This document shows positions 34,254 through 44,716 of a stretch of DNA of 64,000 nucleotides, one piece after another. The notes under the pieces were generated by a model. That model was not told where the DNA came from and made no database searches. It saw only the letters and a list, made by a program, of their open reading frames with translations. Numbering within the stretch: position 1 is the stretch's first letter; each line of letters opens with the position of its first letter. A program made the position numbers and the translations under genes. Source of the DNA: Glutinoglossum americanum (Eukaryota > Ascomycota > Geoglossomycetes > Geoglossales > Geoglossaceae); NCBI GenBank assembly GCA_020080175.1, contig JAGHQL010000039.1:93273-157272 (forward strand), in the 5' to 3' direction.

Positions 34254-36822
34254 ATGGCGAACCAAAAGATTCTTGTAACAGCAACAACCTGCCTTAACCA
34301 GTCGATATCAATGGCTGACTGACTCTTCTAGTGCGCCATCGACTTCGGCACTACATTTTCTGGGATCGCATTTGCTTACCATTGCGATGGCATGGGCGTG
34401 GGATATCCCCGCAACCCCAACATCTGAAAGTGGGCAAAAGGCTGATGGCGTTGTGGAAAGAGCGCGGATTTCGAAATCGAGCTTGTTCGAGAAGACTGGC
34501 CGGGCAGAATTGGCAGAACATCCGAGAAGGCTCCATCGTGAGTTCGTCATATCCAAACGCCGCTCTGACTGCCTACAAAAGTCGTTGATAGCGTCTTTAA
34601 ATTCGATCCCACTGATCCGGATGGCTTCAAATGGGGATTTCAAGTGGAAGATGACCCCGACAGGGTAGCTTTCGCAAAACTGTAACTCTCTCGCCCGCCT
34701 GCATGAGGCTTGTCCCTGATCGTTTTAACTACTTAGATACCTAGACCCGGATCAGATCAAAAACGCAGAGGCCCTGGCAAGATTCTCCCTCAAAGCTGAG
34801 AGACTCCCACCAAACCGGACCATTACGGAGGGTATCACTAAGTATCTCAAGGCGTTACGTGAGCGCGCAAGGGACTGCATGGCCCTTACCTGGGGAGAAG
34901 GTCCGTTCCTGCTCTCGCGCCATTTAACTGTCCCCATCCCTAGGCTCGTGGCCGCTGACATGGGGCAAAAACCTCTGAAACCCCTCTAGAATTCGTCAAC
35001 GGGATGCCTATAGAACACATTCTGACGGTTCCTGCAATCTGGTCCGACAGGGCAAAAGCGCAGACTCTTTATTGCGCTACGGAGGCGGGGTTGGTTGGTG
35101 CAGGGGGTAGGGGACCTCGACTGATCAGTGAACCGGAGGCGGCGGCTCTGTATACCTTCACGACGGTAAGTTTTTCTGGCCAGCTGACGCTGCCCAATAT
35201 CGCCCTAGATACTCATAGTATAGGTGCCAAGCAGCAAACTCAGACCTGGCGAGGTCTTTCTCGTCTGCGACGCCGGCGGGGGCACAGTCGTGCGTCAACC
35301 CCGATCTGATTTTTTTTCGTAGATTTTGAAATGTATTCCACTCACCTGGGACCTCGTAGGATCTCACAACCTACGAGATCATTAAAAACAACCCCCTAGA
35401 AGTCAAGGAGGCAGCTGTAGGCAGCGGCGGGGTATGCGGGTCCGTAATGCTCAACCAAAGGTTTGCGGATCTGGTGAAAGGGAAGCTGGGGACGTGGCTG
35501 AATGGGTCAAGGTTGAGGGACGAGGTAAATATTGTAGGTCTTTCCCTTGACCAATTTGTGGGTGGCGTTTGCTAATAATTAGGGGTAAGATGCGAAACCA
35601 TTTTAACGATAAGGTGGGATGACATTGCGCGTTTGTCCTTGCGTTGTCGAGGTTTCACTCCTGACAGCGGGGGTGTATAGATTAAGCCTCTCTTCGACGG
35701 CGATGACAGAGTTTTCCGCATCCAAGGTAGATAGCTCTCCTCGCTCCACCTCGCCGCCTTGTTTTGATAGGAAAATACCTTCCCACACTGACCCCCCCTA
35801 GTACCTGCCGGCGTCCCCGACGACCCTGCTGTCGGAATAACCTCCGGCCACCTCGAGATCACCCCTTCCGATCTCCGCAAAATATTCGACCCCGTCATTG
35901 GTGCCGTCGTGATGCTTATATTCCAGCAGAACGCTGCGGTGACTAGCCACGGGGGTGACCGTGTCGCGGCGATTCTGCTGGTGGGCGGGTTCGGGGGTAG
36001 TGCTTATTTGAAGAAGCAGATTGAAGCGAGGGTCGCTGGGGTCGCTGTTAGTCAGCCGCCAGAGGCGTGAGTAGATGTCCCTCCCGAGTCGAAGGGCCAG
36101 GCTATGCAATTTGCGCGGTTACTGCACGACTGACTGGTATCGTAGCTGGTCTGCGGTAGTCCGCGGCGCTCTCCTCCGCATCCTGAACGGCGCGGGTATC
36201 GTCCAAACACGCAAGATCCGCGCCCACTACGGTATTTCACACAAAGAACCCTGGACAGTCGAGAAGCATGAGAGGGGGAGTTTGCGGACGTTGGCGGGGC
36301 TGCATCGGAACTACGATGCGTACGAGGAGAAGGATTTTTGTGAGGGGAGGATGATGTGGTATGTCAAGAAGGTGGGTTGGTTTTTCATGGGAATTTGGTA
36401 GGGTGGATGGTGGCTGAAGGCTTTTTGCGTAGGGCGATGAGTTCTCAGAAGACAGGACGAAATCTTTCACCTTCTACAGGACGTTCGGTATCAATTCTTC
36501 CTTCAGGCCTGAGATCGACCTCTTTATTTTCACCGATGGGGATGAAGGCGGGGAGGGGCCTAGTTTTAAGGATGGAGGTATGTAATCCTATCTCTTTCTC
36601 ATACGCCTTTCCTTGAGAAACCCCAAGGACAGTTTTAGGGCTAACACCGTATTGGAAGACTGCCGCGTCGTCGCGACCTTGAAGCCGGACCTGTCCGTCA
36701 TCAACAAATCCGAGCTTCAGACGTTTCGGTCGAAGGCGGGGGAATACTATAAGGTATCCTATGAACTGGAGATGAGCTTCGAGGCCGCTATCGCGTTTAA
36801 GTTAAAGTACCAAGGTGTGTAA
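34254..36822 (+). CDS. Hsp70-like (HSPA12-type) ATPase-domain protein
   Basis: Fourteen exons join in phase to 564 aa: 34254-34274, 34332-34397, 34461-34537, 34592-34681, 34737-34900, 34990-35165, 35224-35289, 35360-35524, 35590-35613, 35681-35726, 35802-36066, 36146-36371, 36433-36577, 36659-36822. The Hsp70 nucleotide-binding signatures are complete: CAIDFGTTFSGIAFAY, HILTVPAIWSDRAK, LISEPEAAALYT, VCDAGGGTVDL, LLVGGFGGSAYL and VVRGALL. There is no classical substrate-binding domain or EEVD tail, as usual for fungal Hsp70-like proteins related to HSPA12. It is expected to bind ATP in the cytosol; clients are unknown. Donor GTGGGA at 34398 is weak. Remains of a further C-terminal segment lie at 36912-36970 but I could not splice it in frame. 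Confidence 0.85.
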
Positions 36823-38587
36823 TCACGTCTCCTCCACTCGTTTTTTTTCAGTCTCTCTTCGGTACTTTCTAGCTATGGCTTTTCCTGAACTTCCCCCAGC
36901 TGCCTTGCTTCACCTGGGGAATTCGGGAAGCAGTTTGAGTATGCTGAGAATGGTGGTCAGGTCAGATACTAGGGATCGTGCAGGCGGATTATAGTAATAG
37001 ACCGGGGATGGCGGGTACGATTGCAGGGGAGCGATAGGGTGAGGAAAGTCTCGAGTCAGCTGATTCCAGCAGCGTCAGCAGCGTCAGCAGCGCAGGTGTC
37101 TGAATGTCGATCTGCTGGTTGATGTATACCTTTGGGCATTTTTTGCATTTTCAACCTCCTCTGGCTTATGAGACTACGAGGGCATGTGTACTAGGGCTGT
37201 GTCCTACGCCTACGACCTCCTATGGCCTATGAGAACATAAAACCGTATTTCCTGTGTCCTACCGTCCCTTGTGATTTGCGAGGATAAAAAGCACGCCTAG
37301 AGTACTAAGGCCGTGCCTTTAATAAGCCCGCTGTGCGTATGGTGCCGCATCCGCGCCGTATTCGTTTATTCTCGGAGGAGGTGCGGGATGTTATCGTTAT
37401 CTCGGGTTGCAGGGGTTGTGCAGGCACCCGCACAGCCCGCGCTCACTCTCGACGGCCAATTAGGGGAGGGTGGTGGAGCAATGAGGTCTGGAATAGGCCA
37501 AAAGAAGCGACTGGAATCCCTGTCGTTGGGTGGCAACATTAGCCGGGATGGTGGATCGGTTCCGACCGCCTTAAGCAGCACTGCTTGGTACCTGGGATAC
37601 CCTCAGTAGTACCATGGGTATTCTAGGGGATGGGATCCAGGGCTAATTAGTCGGTAGCGACCGATCATGCTGCTTTTATTTGTCTACGGGCAATTCGAGT
37701 TTATCGGATCGTCGCTCCGAGTTCTCCGGACAGAGTCATCCCCAGCCCTCCGAAGTCCTGGGGGACCTTAATACGATCATCGCGAGCCATTTGCGACCGT
37801 TTGGGCTTCGTTCGTTTCCTGTTCACTCTCGTCTCACTCGCCCGTTGTTTTGTTTTGTTTTGGTTTGCCGTGCCTGGGAAAACAAACCAGCACTCCCTCC
37901 CCCTGCCCGCGCAACACCCATCCTTCCATGTTGGATTAGAGTACTTTCCAAACATCTCTCATCACGAGCTTTCTGACGACGAAAAAACCCAGGACCAGCC
38001 CCGCTCGAATGACTCGAAAACGAACTTGCTTTTTCAACTGAGCGATTTGGGTATAGATCCCAACGCATTGCTGTTAGATAAGGTTACGACTTGCAGGAGT
38101 TGGCTCCGGGGATTAGATCCAAAAGCGTGCTGAGGAAGTCTCAGACCAAAGCCTAACTATTGGTGGCGGGAAGTTTTACCAACCCCTGCCCATTTTTACG
38201 AGCAAGTCTGGGCCCAGGCAGCGGGCCCAAACCAATTGATCCGCTGGATTGGACGCTTGGATGCATCTGCGGGAACTCCGAATTACCAGATGGCGCGGCA
38301 CCGATTATTTGCCAAGGGTCGCGTCGCTCAAAAGGGTCGTGGTTTGTTTCTTGGCTATACGTTTTGGGGTCTCCGTGCGAATCAGACGCGGCGCATTGCA
38401 TTGTGGGTCTTGGCCCCTTAATTGCAAACCCCGAGAACGCACAACATCCGGATTCTGTGCACCGGATGGTACTTGGTTGCGCATAGATATACCGACGTCA
38501 CCTCGTCAGTCCCGACCGAGAGAAGAGTGTGGATACTTCTCACCGTCCTTCGTGGAACTGACCCTCGCCCGATAGAGAAAGGAAAGA
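36823..38587. other. Intergenic stretch
   Basis: Just after the Hsp70-like stop a frame encodes EFGKQFEYAENGG (about 36918-36960), which resembles the usual C-terminus of that family but lacks a canonical in-phase acceptor. From about 37140 to 37310 there are loose direct repeats (CCTCCTxTGGCxTATGAGA). A short (GCAGCGTCA)n run lies at 37070-37092. I see no independent gene. Confidence 0.45.
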
Positions 38588-39124
38588 ATGGTGTTAATCA
38601 GGCTCCTCCCACCCATCGCATGCCTCATCTCCTTCGCTCTCGCCAAACCCCTCGATCTCTCTGGGCTTGGTATCGCCAATAGCCCACCACCTGCGTTCCT
38701 GGTCGACAAACCCCCCTCCCCAGAATGCGTCCCGATCAACAACGGCACCTTGCTCTGCTGTGCTGTCACCACCAAAGGCGACCAGCCAGCCGTGGTAGAT
38801 TTGGCAAACGCGACGAACTACCAACTGAACCCGAATGATATCAGTGGGCTGGGATGTGAGGGCGCCTTTGCTCATCGGATATCCGGGATCTCGATAATGG
38901 CTAACTGGGTTGTACAGGCAGAAAGTGTTCGGCTCCCTGTAATTCGGATGAGAAGACTGTGTGTTGCCAGGTCTCCAAGCTGGTGAGTTTTTTTCCTTCC
39001 GCCAATTTCCGTGTCGAGGCGGATTTGAAGTCGGGGCGAAAGGCTGACTATTGAGAAGACCCTTCCAGCTGCACTCTGGTGCCAGTACTACGGTAATGGA
39101 CCTACGAACCTCATCAATCCCTAG
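38588..39124 (+). CDS. Hydrophobin-like small secreted cysteine-rich protein
   Basis: Three exons (38588-38855, 38918-38982, 39059-39124) join in phase to 132 aa. A signal peptide is clear (MVLIRLLPPIACLISFALAKP). Mature cysteines follow the pattern C-x9-CC-x32-C-x2-C-x3-C-x7-CC-x13-C, close to the hydrophobin pattern of eight cysteines with two CC pairs, but with one extra cysteine between the fourth and fifth. Introns have GTGAGG/ACAG and GTGAGT/GAAG ends with a CTGAC branch in the second. Hydrophobins coat hyphae and spores with amphipathic layers. An alternative acceptor (CTTCCAG) would give a longer, cysteine-free tail; I prefer the model that keeps the last cysteine. It could also be another kind of Cys-rich secreted protein. 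Confidence 0.6.
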
Positions 39125-40696
39125 CAAGCCGCTGCAGCAGGCTCCCCATCGGTTCGTTTCCGGGGGGTTAGGTACAGGCATGGCATTTATAAGGATATCG
39201 CTGCGAGAGTTCCTCAAAATCTCAAGCTCCGTGTAATCTCTTCGACATTGTGATCATGATTTTATCACGTGCTTGTTTCTGATTTCGAACATCTTTGTTC
39301 CGGGAAAGGTTAGAGGTTAGGATATGTATTAAATCAGAGATGGGAGGGGTCTCACCACCTCAGGGTATATAATCTCCCTAATGAATAATATTTTGTTCCC
39401 TCTCTGTCGCGCCTGCTCCCGCCTGGCCAATTTGGATCCGTGTCAGTCCGCCGGTAAGAAATTTGCGCGCCGTACATCCAGCGCTGTCACCTGAGAAATT
39501 GAAGATCGGTATGGCTTTCCAAAATGGAAGACTTGCCGCTCGATCGACCTCTAATAACGACCAACGGCAATAAGGAAATGGATGAAATGTCCACTGTTTT
39601 CGCGAAGATCTATCTACATGAGTAGAAAGGATATATTTTTAGGGCTTAGTGACCACCTAGTCCAACGCTTGATGCCCTCACCGTCCTGGAGCCTGAGATG
39701 ACCACCGGAGGGGTTCACTGGGCCTGACACTCCGCGGCGGGTAAAATGGATAATATCGAAGTGTTTTGGATGATTCAATACCGTCTTGGCCTTGGGTTGC
39801 TGCAACAGTTGGACTGCGAATGCAGGTTCAATGACTGTCCGTACTTTGGGTATCTCGTTTGTTGCCCCGTCAAGTGAGTTTGTACTAGGCTTTGTAGGCA
39901 TTGTAGGCATTGTCACTATCAGGAGCTTGTAATCCTAGTACCATTGTTAGTGGGCGGAGGCCCAGGTGCCTCATTTCCAGTGCCCATGACGATGTCGTTA
40001 TCCTCAAGGGTCATTTACATTGGCTAGAACAGGGCCGCTCGTTCACATAGGCAGCATCCTATCGCCTCAATCCTCACGACCTAGCGTTTATTAAACCGTT
40101 CTATACTCGTACTATTCTACTACATACGCTAGATGCGTATGTTGTGACTAATCTTTCAATATAGCTTTAGTTGTAGCTGTTGATGTTGGGATGTGCCATG
40201 AAGTTGCTCGACTAAACGTGTTCCCAGTATTAGTAGCATGAGATAACAGGAAGCTGGCAATACCAACACCAATTCACCGTATCCAAGGGAAGGTATGTGG
40301 CACTAGCTTCCTAGATACCACTTTCTAACTTGTCTAGTATTGGTTCAACAAACTTTGACCACAACCAGGATTGCAACCCCCGATAACGCTTGTTTTTAAT
40401 AATCTTCGGGTCTCGGTATCCCTAAACCTCCTTTCGTTGCAGTTACACCCCCAACTTTAGTGCGGTCACGCCCCGCCTAGTTCCAGCTAAGGCGGCCGCT
40501 CATCCAACTCCACCCTAACGCAACAGCATTGGCGTTAAATCAACTTCCATTAGGCAATCTAAAGCGACACTCCAACGAGATATTGCTAGAGTCCACCATA
40601 TTCCTACAGGGGGCTGTGAGGATACTGAGGCCCTAATGAAAAGCACCTAAACTAAGAAAATGCTGGGCAGAAGCGCTCAAAAACATACACTCCATC
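39125..40696. other. Mostly non-coding; contains a CHAT-domain relic
   Basis: Apart from the minus-strand CHAT fragment at 39616-39934, I see no gene. The rest shows no sustained frames or motifs. Confidence 0.4.
39616..39934 (-). pseudogene. Relic of a CHAT (caspase-like) domain, fungal TPR-CHAT type
   Basis: A minus-strand frame begins after an acceptor-like CACTAACAATGGTACTAG and reads through TMPTMPTKPST, VIEPAFAVQLLQQP, then DIIHFTRRGVSGPVNPSGG and LRLQDG before running into a stop. Fungal CHAT domains normally read MPTTPG..., a conserved VVEP.F stretch, then HFACHGvSdPxxPSxSxLxLQD. Here the HFACHG motif is HFTRRG, so the catalytic His is lost, and the downstream half with the catalytic Cys is missing. 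No TPR region was found on the upstream side. It is therefore a degraded fragment. CHAT proteases are associated with regulated cell death in fungi and bacteria. Confidence 0.65.
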
Positions 40697-43369
40697 TCAA
40701 AACCAACAGCTACTGCAGGAGGGAATGGAGGTCGGTCCACTCAATGACGCTGACTCTTGGATGGACAGTGTAGCATCGTAGAAAACGTCCTCTAGGTCTA
40801 CCGCTGTGTCGAGATTCCGTTGCGGATAATCTGTAGCCACCAGTGCGTGGTACGACATATATTGCCGAATATTCATAGGTGAGCTCCTCAAAATATCAAG
40901 CAACCATCCGTTTACGCGATCGCGAGTGCTCTTAAGATCCCCAATGGGACCGCCAGCTTCAGGAGCCCGCTCGCACTGAATGATTCCCTCATTAGAGATT
41001 ATCATGGTTCCTGACCCCTCTGTCCGCTGCGTTTCTTCACCCTCGGGCTTCACTAAGGGAGTCTTCACACTAAGTTCAGGTGATGCAACAAGCGAATACT
41101 CTACTGGCAGGTCGTTGCTAAGTAGGCCCTCAGAGATGCACCTTAACTTCAATTTATGGGCCCCAAGCTCAAGCTCCCTAAGCTCGCTTTCTAGCCCTTC
41201 ATGAGTGGGCTCAAAGGTAGCGAGGAAATTTGCGTTCTCCTCGCTCATCCCAATACCATAATCCTTTCTGAGTTGCTGTTCTTTGAAGAGCTCCCTTTGG
41301 TGAAATTCAAGTTCGTGAATTCTTTCTCTCACGATATTGACATCACCCGTCTTGGCAAAGTAGTCTTGTAGAAGTGGGTGATAGACTGGGGCTTCTTCGC
41401 TGTTGGTGCTTGGGGATTTGGATGTGGTGCCCTTAGTAGCCTTGAATCCTTTAGAACCGCAGCTAGAGGGACGAGTCGCGGTATGGCACCGTTTATATAA
41501 CTGTATGTACTTTTCTAAAGCTTGGTCACACAGTGGCTGAATCATTCGTGATTGGTTTCTCATTGGTGTTTCCCAGCGATTGGTCCGTGGTTTTGGATCG
41601 TAGTTCCCTCCCTGGTTTGCGAAGCTGTCTATCTTAGCTATGCTCTTAGATAGTATTTGAGTTTCAACAGGATTCAAAAATTCTCTCGCTAGCTCATGGT
41701 TCCCCTCAGATCCTTGCAGGGAAGCCGAACTCAGCTTAAGAAACCGTTCGTACGCAGAGCTTGGGCCGGCGTCATGGTTCTGTTGCACTAGAAGTCCTTT
41801 GATATCCATTTCAATACTAGAGACGGAGGCCGAAGAATCGGTAGTGCCCGTATCGGGCACCAATTTGTCGATAGATTTTGGCTGCCTTTGTGGAGGACCC
41901 TTGGTCTCAGTTCGGTTCCCGTAATTCATTCTGGTCCTACTTGGAGCAATCGCAGCGAGGGTCGGCTGCATCCCAGCCTGGTTACACTCGCTAACTTCCA
42001 GTTTCGCGCGCAGTTCAGCGATCTCGGCTATGCGGACATTGCCCTCAGTTCTTAGCTTTTCTTGAGTAAGTTGGAGTGCCGATTCGAGCTTCCTGACCTG
42101 CTCCGCTAACGTCTTACTTGAATTTTCGGCCAACTCCTGTCGAAGCTTGCTGTCTGAGAGCTGCCCCTGCAGAAATAGAAACTCGGATTTGTGTAAGGCG
42201 GTCTCCATCTTACGCTCTTCTCTACTGGATTGGAGAGCTTCTTCAAGTTGAGAAATTCGATAATAGAGTCCTGTTATCTCGGCTTCGTGTAGCTGTTCGC
42301 TCCTTTGCATGGCTGAGTTAAAAACTTGGGATAGCTCTACCGATATAGGGAGCCCATTGCAGCAAGGCGCGTGCAGCACCGATAAGTCACCCCCAAGCTT
42401 GGCGATCTCCATGCTCACATTTGAGGCTTCAGGGCGGTCCGCGGGGTTGGTGCCCAACATTCGCCTTATCAAAGGGAACATCTTGACTTCTAGGTGTTCT
42501 GGAATTGTCTTTTCTGCTAGCTTTTCAACCCACAATTCCGTTTGGATCGGGCATAGGTGGAAATGGCTGTTCCCGGTCGATGTCCGCTGAAACGCTTTAA
42601 GGTCGGTTAGTGATTCGGCATGTAAGACAGTGGCCATTTCTAGAAAGATGCACCCTAGCGAGTATATGTCCGCTGGGCGGCCACGGAGGTTCCAATTCTC
42701 AAGTTCCGGTGCGAAGTATCGGACGCTTCCCCTCTCAAGTCCATCAGATTCGCTGCGATCTCGCTCTGAAAAATCAGTGGACACACCAAAGTCGGTTACC
42801 ACGATGCCTCTTTCGGTGACCAAGATGTTTTGAGGTTTGAGGTCTTTATGCCGAATACCGTTCCCATGAAGGTAGGTAATCGCATTAGCAAGACAACCAA
42901 AGTTTCTCTTCAGGAACAGAGCTGGGTGTGCGAGTTTCTCAGATTGCGAGGCCTCCATGATAGAAAATCCTAGTCTCCTCCATGGGTCCTTCGACTGGTG
43001 CTCAAGAGGTGATTCGAATCTTAGCAAAAGCGTATTCAGGTCACATATCGCCACTGGCCACAGCAGGATTCCTATCCAGCCTCTGTAAGTGTAAGAGCCA
43101 ATATATCTGATAATGTGAGTACCCCGCAGTTTGCGTAGGATGTTGATCTCGTTTTGTATTGCCTCTTTGCGACGTGTGAATTTCCTAGCCAATCTGACGC
43201 CTTTGCAAACGACCTCATACACTTGGCCACTAAGTCCCTCTCCGATGGCATGTCCAACATCCAAAGGGACACTGTCGTTGTCGTCGAAATCCACGTGTGG
43301 AAGCCCGCGACCTGACCAATTATCCAAAACGGATTCAACCTCCTCCATCGCCCTGGATCTACAATCCAT
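40697..43369 (-). CDS. Large Ser/Thr protein kinase with C-terminal coiled coil
   Basis: A single uninterrupted exon of 890 codons. Kinase domain at about residues 38-335: glycine loop GEGLSGQVYEV, lysine in RLARKFTRR, helix-C Glu in IQNEINIL, catalytic loop IRHKDLKPQNIL (HKD in place of HRD, catalytic Asp present), DFG in VTDFGVS, APE as FAPELE, and GRPADIYSLGCIFLEMA. All catalytic residues are present, so it should be active. After about 345 comes a long predicted coiled coil (EEALQSSREERKMETALHK and following), a disordered linker, and a second helical, charged segment (VRERIHELEFHQRELFKEQQ). The C-terminus ends in SCSSCWF. Fungal kinases of this layout are common in expanded lineage-specific families; substrate unknown. 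The ATG at 43369 is chosen; one at about 43348 would also suit. Confidence 0.9.
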   Translation of the reverse strand: MDCRSRAMEEVESVLDNWSGRGLPHVDFDDNDSVPLDVGHAIGEGLSGQVYEVVCKGVRLARKFTRRKEAIQNEINILRKLRGTHIIRYIGSYTYRGWIGILLWPVAICDLNTLLLRFESPLEHQSKDPWRRLGFSIMEASQSEKLAHPALFLKRNFGCLANAITYLHGNGIRHKDLKPQNILVTERGIVVTDFGVSTDFSERDRSESDGLERGSVRYFAPELENWNLRGRPADIYSLGCIFLEMATVLHAESLTDLKAFQRTSTGNSHFHLCPIQTELWVEKLAEKTIPEHLEVKMFPLIRRMLGTNPADRPEASNVSMEIAKLGGDLSVLHAPCCNGLPISVELSQVFNSAMQRSEQLHEAEITGLYYRISQLEEALQSSREERKMETALHKSEFLFLQGQLSDSKLRQELAENSSKTLAEQVRKLESALQLTQEKLRTEGNVRIAEIAELRAKLEVSECNQAGMQPTLAAIAPSRTRMNYGNRTETKGPPQRQPKSIDKLVPDTGTTDSSASVSSIEMDIKGLLVQQNHDAGPSSAYERFLKLSSASLQGSEGNHELAREFLNPVETQILSKSIAKIDSFANQGGNYDPKPRTNRWETPMRNQSRMIQPLCDQALEKYIQLYKRCHTATRPSSCGSKGFKATKGTTSKSPSTNSEEAPVYHPLLQDYFAKTGDVNIVRERIHELEFHQRELFKEQQLRKDYGIGMSEENANFLATFEPTHEGLESELRELELGAHKLKLRCISEGLLSNDLPVEYSLVASPELSVKTPLVKPEGEETQRTEGSGTMIISNEGIIQCERAPEAGGPIGDLKSTRDRVNGWLLDILRSSPMNIRQYMSYHALVATDYPQRNLDTAVDLEDVFYDATLSIQESASLSGPTSIPSCSSCWF

Positions 43370-44716
43370 CGGGGGGAATTATCTCTTCCCGATTCCTTCC
43401 AGATGTGCCGTCTAGCTCTGGGGGAGATTTCGAGAGATTCCGATAGCGCCACAGCAAAGCCAATGGTGGCCTCGTTGCTTGCATTTGTTTCTCAGAGGCC
43501 AGACTAGCGGTTTTGGATCCTTCACAAGAGGGCGGAAATACCACTGATGTAGTGTGAATAATCTAGGCTAAAGAGGCTAGACTATTGGAGAGCTATCCTC
43601 GACAGCTCGATTAGTTCTCGATGAGTCGATCTCCCAGAAAAAAGTAGACGTCTGGGCGATGCGGAGTGCGGGGCTGTGGAGATGCTAGGTATTGAAGATT
43701 TTCCTGGTCAGGTGACACGTCATGAAGTAGCTATTCGCTACAATCTGCTGGGCTCTTAAACAGGAAAATTTTAAAATCGCTTTAGTTTTATACTGCTGAA
43801 AGGCCAGAGCTAGGAAGCTATGCGAATAAAATCCCAAAATTTCCAGATTGGCATGATTATTGCAGCATGAATGCTGGTTAGGGTTGCGAAACTTGAGGGA
43901 GTAAACAAATTCTGGTTCTAGAAAACCTTGCAGGCCTGTTCAAGAGAGTCTTGGGATATGCGAGCCAATACAACTGCTGTACTCACCTAATGTCTCGACC
44001 GAAACGTTGGACTTTAACTAGCGGAATAGACACCTCTGACTTCGTTTTTTTAATTTCTCTACCATGTTGGGCGATAGTGGCTGGGTCGCAGAATGCTTCA
44101 CCTTTGTCAAATGGCCAACACCGTCCTTACCTGGAAGAGTAGAGGATGAACTGGTAAACGACCAGAACATAATCTCTATCAGAAGTAGCTAGAGTAGTAG
44201 TGAGAAGAAGAGGAAGTGACTGAGCATGGGGTGCGTGTCGAAGGTATGTTTTTGAGGGTGTCCTTGGGTGTTTTAGGAACGCATATAACCCAATAGATTT
44301 CAACTGACTGGTGGACTCGGGATTGGACCGATAGGTGAAGCTCACGTATTAGTGGAGTTTGGATGGACACCTACTAGGCACTCTAGCCCGAGGCCCTAGC
44401 AGTGTTTTTGGGCCTAAAGTCACGGCAATTTTAGCTTTTTGCTGATTAACTTATCGTTGCTTAAGCATCTAGCTCTATGTCAACGAGTTGCGCTTATGGC
44501 TGCTAGGCCCGTCATTATTCTCTCCCCTCAGACTTAAATAACCTCCGAACTGCTGACTGGACCGTGATCTGGGACAATCTAAGTCTGGCGTGTTATATCT
44601 AGTCAAGTTAGGCTTAGCCATGTTGAATGTATGTACTTGAGTTAGGTAGATATTCGTTTGTTATTTGCACAATCAAAAAATCACGAGCCACCATCTATCT
44701 ATCTACACGCAGCCCC
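43370..44716. other. Intergenic stretch upstream of the kinase
   Basis: No supported gene. Reading frames are short and lack motifs. It contains the promoter of the minus-strand kinase and the 3' region of the AAA+ gene. Confidence 0.45.

Noticed and set aside
34398-34592. Calling the plus-strand Hsp70-like gene a pseudogene because of in-frame TGA codons
   Set aside because: Two short introns (34398-34460 and 34538-34591) remove all stops and keep phase and conserved motifs.
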